A stretch of 64,000 bases of DNA from Streptomyces sp. NRRL S-340 (GCF_000720185.1 NZ_JOIY01000002.1:62001-126000); one strand, 5' to 3'. Shown: positions 39,247 to 48,191, counted from the first letter of the stretch. Translations and numbers: made by a program. The notes: generated by a model from the letters alone, not told the origin.

Positions 39247-39681
39247 TCAGAAGGCGAAGACGCTCGTGAGCGAGGCGTTCTTCGCGCACTCGTTGGCGAA
39301 GGTGTGCCGGAAGGAGACGCGCCGGCCCTGCCAGACGCCGTCGGCGGTGACGACCACCGGGTTGTACTCCCTGGTGCACAGCACGTCGCCGCTGCCCGTC
39401 AGGGCCTCCATGTCGCCTCCTGCCGCACGCAGCTCGGCGCAGGCGTCGGGGGCGGCCGGGTGCGTCCCGGAGGCCGTCGGGGCGCAGGTGAGGGTGACGG
39501 CGCGCTCCGGCACGGCGGTGGCGGCGCTGTCGCCGTGGCCCACGGTCAGCACCAGGGCCGAGGGGGCGTAGAGGGAGGCGGGGGCGGTGGACGGGGTGGC
39601 GAGGGCGGCCCCGGTGAGGGGTCCGCAGACGGCGGTGGCCGTCAGGCCGAGGGTCACGGCCCAGCGCGCGGTGTTCCGCAT
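39247..39681 (-). CDS. ssi: subtilisin inhibitor-like secreted protease inhibitor (SSI)
   Basis: This 144-residue secreted inhibitor has an N-terminal signal peptide ([20 protein letters not shown] with cleavage expected after an Ala near residue 30). It is followed by the SSI fold: [58 protein letters not shown] and the C-terminal [15 protein letters not shown]. The four disulfide cysteines are present. The reactive loop reads CTREYNP. The P1 residue is therefore Arg (R104 of the precursor), where SSI has Met, which points to trypsin-like rather than subtilisin-like targets. GGAAGGAAG precedes ATG 39681; upstream in-frame codons are not the start. Confidence 0.93.
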   Translation of the reverse strand: MRNTARWAVTLGLTATAVCGPLTGAALATPSTAPASLYAPSALVLTVGHGDSAATAVPERAVTLTCAPTASGTHPAAPDACAELRAAGGDMEALTGSGDVLCTREYNPVVVTADGVWQGRRVSFRHTFANECAKNASLTSVFAF

Positions 39682-40101
39682 TGTGTGCTTCCTTCCGCAG
39701 GAGGTCGAAGGTGGTGCCGGCCGCGACACGGTCGGTGCCGGACCGGCGAGCGGGAGTCTGCCGAGTCCGCCGCCGAAACTCACATCGGACCCACCGGTTT
39801 CGGTAACCTTGCGTATTGAATCAGTGGCGCGAAGTCACCAAGTCCCGGCCGGACGACCCCCGTACCACGGGGGTGACGATCACCGGGTCCGGCCGGATGG
39901 CCTGATCACCCCCGCTGCGCAATCGTCCGGAAACATTCCGGGTGACCCCGTCGGTGACCGCGTCCGTTCACCCTGCGCTCACCCGCGCGCCCGGCGCCGT
40001 CCCCGCGGCGGGGACCGCGTCCCGTGGTCGACCCCGTCCCTACTCGCCAGTATGGTCGGCGGGTGCACGCGGTGGGGCGGCGAGGAAGGCGGGACGCGCG
40101 G
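39682..40101. other. divergent intergenic region between SSI and lactate oxidase-like genes
   Basis: This 420-bp region contains an AT-richer patch near 39790-39830 likely to hold the SSI promoter, a nested inverted repeat (39845-39896), and GTGACC direct repeats at 39941 and 39953. No coding frame in it looks real. Confidence 0.5.
39845..39896. promoter_or_regulatory. nested inverted repeat (cruciform-like)
   Basis: An outer 10-bp stem, CCGGCCGGAC (39845-39854) with GTCCGGCCGG (39887-39896), encloses an inner stem ACCCCCG-TACCA-CGGGGGT (39856-39874). It could be an operator, a terminator for upstream read-through or an RNA structure. Confidence 0.5.
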
Positions 40102-41271
40102 ATGGCGAAGCACTGGGCGGATCTCCAGTACGAGATCTATCTGAACGGCATGACGGGCGCGGTGCCTCGGCTGCCCACCGATCTGAGCCGTCTGGAGGCC
40201 CTGACGGAGCGGCGGCTCGGTCCGGGCCCGGTGGGCTATGTGGCGGGCAGCGCGGGCGACGGCAGCACGGCGCGCGCCAACCGGGCGGCCCTGGAGCGGC
40301 GCCGGATCGTGCCCCGCATGCTGCGCGACGTGGGCGAGCGCGATCTGTCGGTTCAGGTGCTGGGCCGCGCACTGCCCGCGCCGGTGGCGCTGGCACCGGT
40401 CGGGGTGCTGTCGATCATGCACCCGGACGCGGAGACGGCCGCGGCCCTGGCGGCCGCGGCGCAGGGCGTGCCGTTCGTCCTGTCGTCGGCCTCCAGCACA
40501 CCCATGGAGGAGGTCGCACAGGCGATGGGCGACGCCGAGCGCTGGTTCCAGCTGTACTGGGCCAAGGACCGCGAGGTGACCCGCAGTTTCCTGCGGCGCG
40601 CGAAGGCCTGCGGCTTCAGCGTCCTCGTCGTCACCCTCGACACCCCGCTGCTGGCGTGGCGCCCCCGCGACCTCGACCAGGCGTACCTGCCGTTCCTGCG
40701 CGGGGTGGGCACCGCGAACTACTTCACCGACCCGGCCTTCCTGTCCGGTCTGGCCAGGCCGGTCCACGAGGACCTCGACGCGGCGGTGCTGCGGTTCGTC
40801 GGCATGTTCGCCGACCCCGGCAAGACGTGGCCCGACCTGGCGTTCCTGCGGGAGAACTGGGACGGCCCGATCGTCCTGAAGGGCGTCCTGCACCCGGACG
40901 ACGCCCGCCTGGCCGCCGAGGCCGGGATGGACGGCGTGGTGGTGTCCAACCACGGCGGGCGCCAGGTGGCCGGTTCGGTCGCCGCCGCCGACGCGCTGCC
41001 CCGGGTGGCCGAGGCGGTAGGCGACCGGCTGACGGTCCTGTTCGACAGCGGTGTGCGCACCGGCGACGACGTCTTCAAGGCGCTCGCGCTCGGCGCGCGG
41101 GCGGTGCTGCTGGGCCGGCCGTACGTCTACGGGCTCGGCCTGGACGGCCGGGCCGGCGTGGAGCACGTGATCCGCTGCCTGCTCGCCGAGTTCGACCTGA
41201 CCCTCGCCCTGTCGGGACACGCCACGCCGGGCTCCGTCGGTCCCGCCGACCTGGTGGAGGACGTCCGGTGA
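40102..41271 (+). CDS. FMN-dependent alpha-hydroxy acid oxidase (lactate 2-monooxygenase type)
   Basis: This 389-residue FMN enzyme oxidises an L-2-hydroxy acid, probably lactate. Landmarks include the FMN/substrate region LAPVGVLSIMHPDAE, FQLYWAKDREV, VTLDTPLLAWRPRDL, the LKGVLHPDDA lysine, the catalytic His-Gly-Gly-Arg in VVSNHGGRQ near residue 282 and the phosphate loop DSGVRTGDDVFKALALGA. The YFTDPAF region and overall length resemble lactate 2-monooxygenase. ATG 40102 is preceded by GGCGGGACG. It converges with the toxin gene after 13 bp. Confidence 0.9.
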   Translation: MAKHWADLQYEIYLNGMTGAVPRLPTDLSRLEALTERRLGPGPVGYVAGSAGDGSTARANRAALERRRIVPRMLRDVGERDLSVQVLGRALPAPVALAPVGVLSIMHPDAETAAALAAAAQGVPFVLSSASSTPMEEVAQAMGDAERWFQLYWAKDREVTRSFLRRAKACGFSVLVVTLDTPLLAWRPRDLDQAYLPFLRGVGTANYFTDPAFLSGLARPVHEDLDAAVLRFVGMFADPGKTWPDLAFLRENWDGPIVLKGVLHPDDARLAAEAGMDGVVVSNHGGRQVAGSVAAADALPRVAEAVGDRLTVLFDSGVRTGDDVFKALALGARAVLLGRPYVYGLGLDGRAGVEHVIRCLLAEFDLTLALSGHATPGSVGPADLVEDVR

Positions 41272-41284
41272 GCGGGCGGCGGGG

Positions 41285-41662
41285 TCAGATCTCCCAGGAG
41301 CGCAGCCGGTCGGCGGCGCCGTAGACGTCGGTCTTGCCGGACATCAGGTCGCGGGCGAGGTCGACGAGTGCGCCGTAGGGCGGGTCGATGCCGACGCCGC
41401 TGACGTACATGTAGGCCACGGCGGTCGCGCAGGCGAAACGGGCGTTGGCCGACGGCAGCGGTTTGAGCACCGCGAGGGTGTGCAGCAGTGCGGCGGCCCG
41501 CCAGGCGGGGTCGGAGTCGACGCCGAGGCGCGGCGGATCCACGCGGTGGCGGGCGACGGCGGCCACGAGGGCGGAGAAGTCGTTGACGGTGGGCTGGTCC
41601 GGCAGCACTTCCTCGTGGCGCTGGAGCAGCCAGGGCACGTCGATGTGGAGGACGGGGGTCAT
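41285..41662 (-). CDS. Doc-like Fic-fold toxin with degenerate active site
   Basis: This 125-residue single-domain Fic/Doc-like protein lies immediately downstream of its antitoxin gene. The family motif HPFxxGNKR is degenerate. At the expected place (residues 67-75) it reads KPLPSANAR, keeping the Asn and Arg but replacing the catalytic His with Lys and the Gly with Ala. The rest (AAALLHTLAVLKPLPSANAR, then CATAVAYMYVSG and ALVDLARDLMSGKTD) matches the Streptomyces Doc-like group. Doc phosphorylates EF-Tu. Without the His this protein may be inactive, use another chemistry or act only as a co-repressor. GTG/ATG choice: ATG 41662. Confidence 0.8.
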   Translation of the reverse strand: MTPVLHIDVPWLLQRHEEVLPDQPTVNDFSALVAAVARHRVDPPRLGVDSDPAWRAAALLHTLAVLKPLPSANARFACATAVAYMYVSGVGIDPPYGALVDLARDLMSGKTDVYGAADRLRSWEI

Positions 41663-41665
41663 CGG

Positions 41666-41911
41666 TCAGGCGGCCCGTCCCTGGCTCCTGCCGGGCCGCT
41701 CGTCCTCGGGGAAGGCGGCGGCGAATTCCTCGGCGTGGGCGGAGAAGAACCGGCGGAAGGCCTCGGCGCCCTCCTGCAGGGCGCGGTGCCGTGCTATGTC
41801 GGCCGCGGCGGCCTCGCGCACGAGCGCCTTCATCGACGTACCGCGTTCCTTGGCGATCTGCCGCAGGTCCTCTAGCTCGCGGTCGCTGAACTCCACATTG
41901 AGCGCTGGCAT
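41666..41911 (-). CDS. ribbon-helix-helix antitoxin
   Basis: This 81-residue protein has an N-terminal ribbon-helix-helix DNA-binding domain (PALNVEFSDRELEDLRQIAK, then RGTSMKALVREA). A helical C-terminal tail (ADIARHRALQEGAEAFRRFF and on) should bind the toxin. The toxin start lies 3 bp downstream. A GTACC-N5-GGTAC inverted repeat sits 11-25 bp upstream of its ATG, the expected place for an autoregulatory operator. It is the first gene of the toxin-antitoxin operon. Confidence 0.85.
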   Translation of the reverse strand: MPALNVEFSDRELEDLRQIAKERGTSMKALVREAAAADIARHRALQEGAEAFRRFFSAHAEEFAAAFPEDERPGRSQGRAA

Positions 41912-41921
41912 GGGCCATACG

Positions 41922-41936
41922 GTACCGCGATGGTAC
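41922..41936. promoter_or_regulatory. toxin-antitoxin operator
   Basis: GTACC (41922-41926), the spacer GCGAT and GGTAC (41932-41936) form a perfect 5-bp inverted repeat just upstream of the antitoxin start, overlapping the likely -10 region. Confidence 0.5.
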
Positions 41937-42149
41937 TGGCGCGTAAATAGCCCCAGGTCACGGGGCTTTCGGGCGGTACCGCGGCCGGAGCGCGCCAGTC
42001 GGCGGGCCGCTGCGCCCCCTTGAGATGTGCCTCACATTCCCCGCCGTCGTGTCCCGCCCGGGGCCCCGCCCGGCCTCACAGTGACGACCGCGCCCCGGGG
42101 CCCACGCAGGTCCGAGCACCCCTCCGCGCCCGCCCGCCGCTCACCCGCA

Positions 42150-42405
42150 CCGGACCCGCTGCGGCGGTGGGCCGCCGGGGTGCGCCCGGTGCACGGGCGG
42201 GACGAGGCCGCCAGGCCGCTCACGCCCGCGCCGCCCGGCTCGGGCCCCGCGGCCCGCGCGTGAGTCACCGCCGCGTCGACGGCGACGACGCGGCCGTCCT
42301 GTTCCGGGGCGGGGCGCCCTTCGCGGTGATGGTCATGGACCTCACCCCCGAGGGCGACCGGGTCCGCGGCGCGCACATCGTCACCGGCCCGGCGAGGAGG
42401 ACGGC
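42150..42405 (+). pseudogene. possible relic of an ECF41-type sigma factor C-terminus
   Basis: One frame reads LRRWAAGVRPVHGRDEAARP up to a stop at 42261. The neighbouring frame then reads VDGDDAAVLFRGGAPFAVMV and MDLTPEGDRVRGAHIVT. Together these resemble the SnoaL-like C-terminal extension of ECF41 (SigJ-type) sigma factors, where a VxGRDxVARFLLG segment precedes VNGxPAxLxRxxGxPFAVMVxDL...VTNPDKL. There is no sigma-2/sigma-4 region and at least one frameshift, so it is a 3' remnant at best. The rest of 41937-42562 holds nothing else that I can identify. Confidence 0.35.
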
Positions 42406-42562
42406 TGACCGGGGCGGCCGTCCCGCGCCCACCGGTCCCGTCTTCCCGGATCCTTCCCCGGTCCTTGCCGGGGGCGGCCGACCGCACGGAGCCGGTACGC
42501 ACTACGCTGGAACGCGAGTGACACACCTGATCACTGTGAGTGTGCGCGATGGAGTGACGAGG

Positions 42563-44941
42563 ATGAGTCCGGTCTATCCGTTCGACGACGCCGCCACGGC
42601 GCGGGCCGTCGTCGACGAGCACGGCGACCTCGTCGAGTGGAACGAGGGCGCGCGCCGGCTGCTCGGCTGGGCCCCGGACGAGGTCCTGGCCAGGCCTGCC
42701 GCGAACCTGCTCGCGGACGGCGTGCCGACCGCCCTGCCCGCGGGACGGCGCTGGAACGGCACGCTCCACCTGCGCCACCGCGAGGGACACGCCGTGTCCG
42801 TCTGGGTGCTGGCCCACCACCGGCACGCGCGCGACGGCGGCGACTGGCTGGTGGTCACCCCGCTGGAGGGCGGCGGCGAGGCACCGGACGACCCGCTGGC
42901 CCGGGTGGAGCTCGTCCAGTCCCCGTGCGCCGTCGCGATCTACGACGAGCGGCTGCGGCTGCGCGCGGTCAACGACGCCATGGCCGAGGTGCTCGGCGTC
43001 CACGGGGAGCGGCTGCGGGGACTGCGGCTGTCCGAGATCGGCGGCGGGCCGCAGAGCGAGGACGTCGAACGGCACATGCTCCAGGTGCTCGACACCGGCC
43101 GCGGGCGCGACGTGCGGACGTACGCCCCGGCCGGCGGCGACGGGCGGGTGGGCGCCTGGATGGCCCGCATGTCCCCCGTCACCGACCCCTCCGGCCGGGT
43201 GCGTGGCGTGTGCGTCGCCGCCCACGACTTCACCGAGCAGTACCGGGCCCGCGAGCGGCTGCAGCTGGTGAACGAGGCCAGCGTGCGCATCGGCACGACC
43301 CTCGACGTCACCCGGACGGCGCAGGAACTCGCCGACGTCTGCGTCCCCGCGCTCGCCGACTTCGTCAGCGTCGACCTGGTGGATCCGCCCGGGCACGGCG
43401 GTGAACTGCCCATCGGCACGCTGAGCGTGCCGGTCGCGCTGCGGCGCGTCGCGCACCGCTCGGTCACACCCGGCGAGCCCGAGGCGGTGACCCCCATCGG
43501 GCAGAGCGAGGTCTACCCGGCCGCCTCGCCGCAGGGTGCCTCCCTGCTGTCGGGGCACGCGATCGTGGTGTCGGAGAACTCGGGCGACCTGGAGAAGTGG
43601 CTGGCCTGGAACCCGGTGCGCAGCCGGCGCGTCGGCCGGCTCGGCGTCCACTCCACGATGTCGGTGCCGATCCGTGCCCGGGGCATGACGCTCGGGGTCG
43701 CCGTCTTCACCCGGTTCGCGCAGACCGCCCGGTTCCTGCCCGACGACGTGCTGCTGGCCGAGGACGTCACGGCACGGGCCGCCGTCTGCATCGACAACGC
43801 CCGCCGCTACTCCCGCGAACGCGAGACGGCCCTCGCCCTGCAGCGCAGTCTGCTGCCGCGCACCCTGGCGCGCACGGCCGCCGTGACGGCGGCCTCCCGC
43901 TACCTCCCGGCGGCCCGGGCCGGTGTCGGCGGCGACTGGTTCGACGTGATCCCGCTGTCCGGGATGCGCGTCGCCCTGGTCGTCGGGGACGTCATCGGGC
44001 ACGGGGTGGGCGCCTCGGCCACCATGGGGCGGCTGCGCACCGCCGTGCGCACCCTCGCGGACATCGACCTGGCCCCCGACGAGCTGCTGACCCACCTCGA
44101 CGACGTGGTCGCGCGGATGTCCGCGGAGGCGGGCGGCGAGGAGCGGGGGCGCCTCGGCGAGGTCGGCGCGACCTGCCTGTACGCGGTGTACGACCCGGTC
44201 TCGCGGCGCTGCACGCTGGCCCGCGCGGGGCATCCCGCCCCGGTGCTGGTGCCGCCGGACGGCCCGCCCCGCGGGATCGAGCTGCCGCCCGGCCCCCCGC
44301 TGGGCCTGGGCGGGCTGCCGTTCGAGTCGGCCGAGCTGGATCTGGCCGAGGGCAGCGTGCTGGCGTTCTTCACCGACGGACTGGTGGAGAGCCGTGAGCG
44401 GGACGTGGAGGACGGTCACCGGCTGCTGCGCGAGACGCTGGCCGAGCGGGGGGACTCCCTGGAGGAGACCTGCGACCGCGTGCTGCACGCGCTGCTGCCC
44501 GCGGGCAGCCCGTCGGACGACGTGGCCCTGCTGCTCGCCCGCACGCGGGGACTGCCCCCGTCCCAGGTGGCCACCTGGGACGTCCCGGCGGACCCGTCGC
44601 TGGTGGCGCCGGTCCGCAAGAAGGTCCTCGACCAGCTGGAGGTCTGGGGGCTGAGCGTGGCGGCGTTCACCGCGGAGCTGGTGGTGAGCGAACTGGTCAC
44701 CAACGCCATCCGGTACGGCACCCCGCCGATCAGACTGCGCCTCATCCATGACGACACGCACCTGATCTGCGAGGTCTCCGACACCAGCAGCACCGCCCCG
44801 CACCTGCGCCGGGCCAAGACGTGGGACGAGGGGGGACGCGGACTGCTGCTGGTCGCCCAGCTCACCCGGGGCTGGGGAAGCAGGCACACCAGCGAGGGCA
44901 AGACGATCTGGGCCGAGCTGAGCCTGCTCGACGACGAGTGA
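42563..44941 (+). CDS. PAS/GAF SpoIIE-type PP2C phosphatase with C-terminal ATPase domain
   Basis: This is a 792-residue partner-switch regulator. Domain order: PAS (about 9-110; VVDEHGDLVEWNEGARRLLG), PAS (115-230; PCAVAIYDERLRLRAVNDAM), GAF (243-412), SpoIIE phosphatase (432-662; GGDWFDVI near 455, VGDVIGHGV near 475, FFTDGLVES near 598, PSDDVALLLAR near 653) and a HATPase domain (676-790) with N-box VVSELVTNAIRYG and G-box GGRGLLLVAQ. I start at ATG 42563 (MSPVYPFDD), eight bases after GGAG. The frame is open further upstream, but that DNA is the sigma-factor relic. It probably senses an internal signal and controls an anti-sigma cascade. Confidence 0.88.
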   Translation: MSPVYPFDDAATARAVVDEHGDLVEWNEGARRLLGWAPDEVLARPAANLLADGVPTALPAGRRWNGTLHLRHREGHAVSVWVLAHHRHARDGGDWLVVTPLEGGGEAPDDPLARVELVQSPCAVAIYDERLRLRAVNDAMAEVLGVHGERLRGLRLSEIGGGPQSEDVERHMLQVLDTGRGRDVRTYAPAGGDGRVGAWMARMSPVTDPSGRVRGVCVAAHDFTEQYRARERLQLVNEASVRIGTTLDVTRTAQELADVCVPALADFVSVDLVDPPGHGGELPIGTLSVPVALRRVAHRSVTPGEPEAVTPIGQSEVYPAASPQGASLLSGHAIVVSENSGDLEKWLAWNPVRSRRVGRLGVHSTMSVPIRARGMTLGVAVFTRFAQTARFLPDDVLLAEDVTARAAVCIDNARRYSRERETALALQRSLLPRTLARTAAVTAASRYLPAARAGVGGDWFDVIPLSGMRVALVVGDVIGHGVGASATMGRLRTAVRTLADIDLAPDELLTHLDDVVARMSAEAGGEERGRLGEVGATCLYAVYDPVSRRCTLARAGHPAPVLVPPDGPPRGIELPPGPPLGLGGLPFESAELDLAEGSVLAFFTDGLVESRERDVEDGHRLLRETLAERGDSLEETCDRVLHALLPAGSPSDDVALLLARTRGLPPSQVATWDVPADPSLVAPVRKKVLDQLEVWGLSVAAFTAELVVSELVTNAIRYGTPPIRLRLIHDDTHLICEVSDTSSTAPHLRRAKTWDEGGRGLLLVAQLTRGWGSRHTSEGKTIWAELSLLDDE

Positions 44942-45133
44942 CGAGTGGGCCGGGGGCGACGGCGGCCGAGGGACGCGGTGGGACGCGGCCGGCCACCGTG
45001 GCGGCGGACGTGACCGGGTACCGCGGGTGCCCAGCGAGACCGGCGACGGCCCGCGCGGCCGGAGACGGCCGTGGGGGGGGTGCGGCCGTGGGTGGCCGGT
45101 GCGGGGTGGCGGCTGCGGGTGGCCGGTGCTGGG

Positions 45134-45697
45134 TCAGGGCGTGTCCGGCACGTCGCCCGACAGCCAGGGCCTGACCTGGCGGCGCGCCGCGTGCAGCCGC
45201 GACTTCAGCGTGCCCAGCGGGATCCCCGCCCGTTCGGCGGCCTCGGCGTACTCCAGGCGGCAGATGTCCCGGTACACCAGCGGCGCCACCAGATGGGGGT
45301 GCTCCCGCTCCAGCCGTTCCAGCGCCTCCAGCAGGTCGATCCGGGAGCCCGCGATGACACTGGTGGTGCGCGGGTCGACGTGCTGGGCCGGTTCGATCGC
45401 GGCGGGCTGCTCGGCGGCGCGGCGCCTGAGTTCGCGGTACTTCTGGCGGCAGCAGTTGGCGACGACCGTGTAGAGCCAGGTGCTGAACCGGCTGCGGCCC
45501 TCGAAGGTGGTGATCCGCCGGGCGAGCTGGAGCAGCACGTCCTGCGCGGCCTCCTCCGCGTCCTCCCGGCAGGGCAGGAAACGCCCGCAGCGCCGCACCA
45601 CTTCCGGGCGGATCTCCCGCAGCAGTTCCTCCAGCGCCCCGCCGTCGCCGGCCGCGGCACGCCGGGCGAGTTCTTCGGTCGGCGCCGCATCGGGCAC
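45134..45697 (-). CDS. ECF RNA polymerase sigma factor
   Basis: This 187-residue sigma-70 family protein has region 2 at residues about 15-85 (LLREIRPEVVRRCGRFLPCR, EDAEEAAQDVLLQLARRITT, FSTWLYTVVANCCRQKYREL). Region 4 is at 120-175 (LERLEREHPHLVAPLVYRDI, EYAEAAERAGIPLGTLKSRL). GTG 45697 has a GAGGAGG ribosome site. No anti-sigma gene follows. It is divergent from a membrane Ser/Thr kinase gene across only 45 bp, so the two probably share a promoter region and the kinase might modulate this sigma factor. Confidence 0.9.
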   Translation of the reverse strand: MPDAAPTEELARRAAAGDGGALEELLREIRPEVVRRCGRFLPCREDAEEAAQDVLLQLARRITTFEGRSRFSTWLYTVVANCCRQKYRELRRRAAEQPAAIEPAQHVDPRTTSVIAGSRIDLLEALERLEREHPHLVAPLVYRDICRLEYAEAAERAGIPLGTLKSRLHAARRQVRPWLSGDVPDTP

Positions 45698-45742
45698 GAC
45701 GGACCTCCTCGGAGTCGATCTCGCAGCAGGCATGATAGTGCC

Positions 45743-47179
45743 ATGCACTCCGTCGGACGGATCGGCCGCTACCGGCTCGAACGGCGCCTGGGTACGGGCG
45801 CCTTCGGCACGGTGTGGCTGGCCCACGACGACGAACTGGACGCCCCGGTCGCCGTCAAGGTCCTCGCCGAGAACTGGTCGCACCGCCTGGACGTGCGGGA
45901 ACGGTTCCTGTCCGAGGCCCGGCTGCTGCGCAAGGCGGCCTCGCCGCGCGTGGTACAGGTCCACGACATCGGAGAACTGCCCGACGGCAGACCGTACTTC
46001 GTCATGGAGTACGCCGACGCCGGCACCCTCGCGGACCTGCTCGCCGCGGGTCCGCTGCCGCTCGCCGAGGCACTGCGGCTGACCGCGCTGGCCGCCCGGG
46101 GCGCGCAGGCCCTGCACGAGGCGGGCATCGTGCACCGGGACATCAAGCCGAGCAACGTGCTGCTGCGCACCGCGCCGGACGGCACCCGGCGGGTGCTGCT
46201 CGCCGACCTGGGGCTCGCCAAGAGCCTGGCCGAGGCCTCGGGACTGACCCTGGCCGCCGGTTCGGCCGGGTACCGGCCGCCCGAGCAGGCGGAGCCGGGC
46301 GCGGGCATCGACGCGCGGGCCGACGTCTACAGTCTGGGCGCGGTCGGCTACGAGCTGGTCACGGGCGCGGTTCCCGGCGCGCCGGGCAGGATCGTGCCGC
46401 CGCGGCGGCTGCGCCCCGGTCTGGATCCGGGCGTGGCGCGCACGCTCCTGCGCGCGCTGGAAGCGGACCGTGAGCGGCGCTGGCCGAGCGCCGAGGCGTT
46501 CGCCCGGGAACTGGAGCGGGCGGCTGCGACGACGGCCGGGGCGGCGGACGGGGCTGCCGGGGCGAAGGAAGCGGAGCGGGCAGAGCCGTCGGCCGCCCGG
46601 CCGCGCGGGCGCCTTGCGTGGCGCGGGCGGCGGGCGGCCGTGACGGCGGCGGCCGCCGTGGCTGTCCTCGCCGCCGCGGGTGTCGCCCTGGCGCTGGTGC
46701 TGCGGCCGCCGGCCCCGTCCGGGGTGCGGGTGGCTGACGCCACCGGCCGCATCGAGCTGCGGGTGCCGGACGGCTGGGGGCGGCAGCTGCGGGACTCCGG
46801 CTGGGACCCGCGGTCGCTGGGGCTGCCCGCCGGGCACGAGCCGGGGCTCGCCGTGGCCGACGACCTGGCGCGGTGGCAGGATCTCGGCACCGGGGTGCGC
46901 GGCGTGTTCGTCGGGCTGAGCGGGCCGGGCGACGTCACCGCCCGGGTGGACGCCGTGGACCATCCGGGCTGCCACTACGACGGGAGCCGTGCCTACACGG
47001 GTGACCGGTGGCACGGCCGGATGCGCACCTGGAGCGACTGCCCCGGCGGGAGCCGGCTCACCGAGGCGGCACTGGCCCCGGCCGGCTCCGCCCGCCCGCC
47101 CCGGGTGTACGTGCAGATCCGGCAGCGCGACGGCGACGACGCGACCGACCGCATACTCCGCTCCCTGCGGGTCACCTGA
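45743..47179 (+). CDS. membrane-anchored Hanks-type Ser/Thr protein kinase
   Basis: This 478-residue PknB-like kinase has the glycine loop GTGAFGTVW, the ATP-binding Lys in VAVKVL near residue 38, the catalytic loop HRDIKPSN near 130, the DLG variant of DFG in LADLGLAK, and GYRPPEQA. After an Ala/Arg-rich linker a single membrane helix (about 297-319) leads to an extracytoplasmic domain of about 155 residues (IELRVPDGWGRQLRDSGWDP, then two Cys in HPGCHYDG and SDCPGG that may form a disulfide). There are no PASTA repeats. It is divergent from an ECF sigma factor gene. Confidence 0.92.
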   Translation: MHSVGRIGRYRLERRLGTGAFGTVWLAHDDELDAPVAVKVLAENWSHRLDVRERFLSEARLLRKAASPRVVQVHDIGELPDGRPYFVMEYADAGTLADLLAAGPLPLAEALRLTALAARGAQALHEAGIVHRDIKPSNVLLRTAPDGTRRVLLADLGLAKSLAEASGLTLAAGSAGYRPPEQAEPGAGIDARADVYSLGAVGYELVTGAVPGAPGRIVPPRRLRPGLDPGVARTLLRALEADRERRWPSAEAFARELERAAATTAGAADGAAGAKEAERAEPSAARPRGRLAWRGRRAAVTAAAAVAVLAAAGVALALVLRPPAPSGVRVADATGRIELRVPDGWGRQLRDSGWDPRSLGLPAGHEPGLAVADDLARWQDLGTGVRGVFVGLSGPGDVTARVDAVDHPGCHYDGSRAYTGDRWHGRMRTWSDCPGGSRLTEAALAPAGSARPPRVYVQIRQRDGDDATDRILRSLRVT

Positions 47180-47347
47180 CCCCGTACGAGTGAACGTGGC
47201 GCGGGCCGGGAACGGGAAGAACGCTTCGGGAGGAATTCCCCGGAACCGCGAACTTTCCGCCCGGTCCGCGCATCGGACCTCATGTCGGCGCACCAGGCGC
47301 CGGACGCACGCCCCGAGCGCGTGCGACGAAGACGAGGAGCGTGGAAC

Positions 47348-48079
47348 ATGGCGCACACGTCCCCTGCCCACCGCCGCGGTGCCCTGCTCGCGGGTTCGGT
47401 GGCCGTGCTGGGCCTGCTGACTGCCTGCGGCAGCGCGGACGGCACGTCGGCCGGTCCGCAGAAGGTACCGGGCCCCGCCGCGCCCGCGACCGGCGGCAGC
47501 ACGGCCGGCGCGGCACCCGTCACGAGCGACCCGCCCGGCACCGCCGCCTCCGCCCCGGGCAGCAGCGCCGCCACCCGGCCGGGCTCCTCCCCCGCCACCA
47601 CCGTCCCGGGCCGCGGCACGGGCACGCGCGAGGGGACCGGGACGGGCACGACGGCGCGGAGCACCCGCTGTCACACCTCCGAGCTGAGGGCGGCGGTGGG
47701 CCGCAACGACCCGGGCGCCGGACAGGAGAACTTCCCCGTCGTGCTCACCAACACCTCCGGCCGCACCTGCACGGTGCACGGCTATCCGGGCGCCGCCTTC
47801 GTGGACGCCGCCGGCCGGCAGCTGGGCCCGGACCCCCGGCGGCAGACGGGTTCACCCGCCACCGTGACGCTGCGCCCCGGGCAGAGCGCGTGGGCCGGCC
47901 TGACGTTCTCCAACCCCGAGGTGAGCGAGGCGAAGACCGCGTCGCCCGCGGCGCTGATCGTCACCCCGCCCGACGAGCGCGACCACCTCACGGTGCGGTG
48001 GACGGCCGGCCAGGTACCGGTGGGCGGGAACTCGTCCTCGGTGTTCCTGACGGTCCTCAGCCCCGGCACCGGCCCCTGA
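47348..48079 (+). CDS. DUF4232-containing lipoprotein
   Basis: This 243-residue secreted lipoprotein has a signal peptide ending in the lipobox LLTAC (Cys near residue 27), a Ser/Thr/Pro/Gly-rich linker (28-108) and a DUF4232 domain (109-240). The domain shows CHTSELRAAVG, PVVLTNTSGRTCTVHGYPGA, TLRPGQSAWAGLTF and two conserved Cys. DUF4232 proteins are abundant on Streptomyces surfaces and have no known function. Gaps on either side show no shared operon. A GACGAGGAGCG ribosome site precedes ATG 47348. Confidence 0.88.
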   Translation: MAHTSPAHRRGALLAGSVAVLGLLTACGSADGTSAGPQKVPGPAAPATGGSTAGAAPVTSDPPGTAASAPGSSAATRPGSSPATTVPGRGTGTREGTGTGTTARSTRCHTSELRAAVGRNDPGAGQENFPVVLTNTSGRTCTVHGYPGAAFVDAAGRQLGPDPRRQTGSPATVTLRPGQSAWAGLTFSNPEVSEAKTASPAALIVTPPDERDHLTVRWTAGQVPVGGNSSSVFLTVLSPGTGP

Positions 48080-48191
48080 GCCGCCGCCCGCGGTCCCCGG
48101 CCCGCCCGGGACCGCGCACGTGCGCGCGGAGCTGACAGGCGGGTTTGCTTTGATGTGCGAGCACCGCTGACCGCGTCCGGAGGACCGAACC

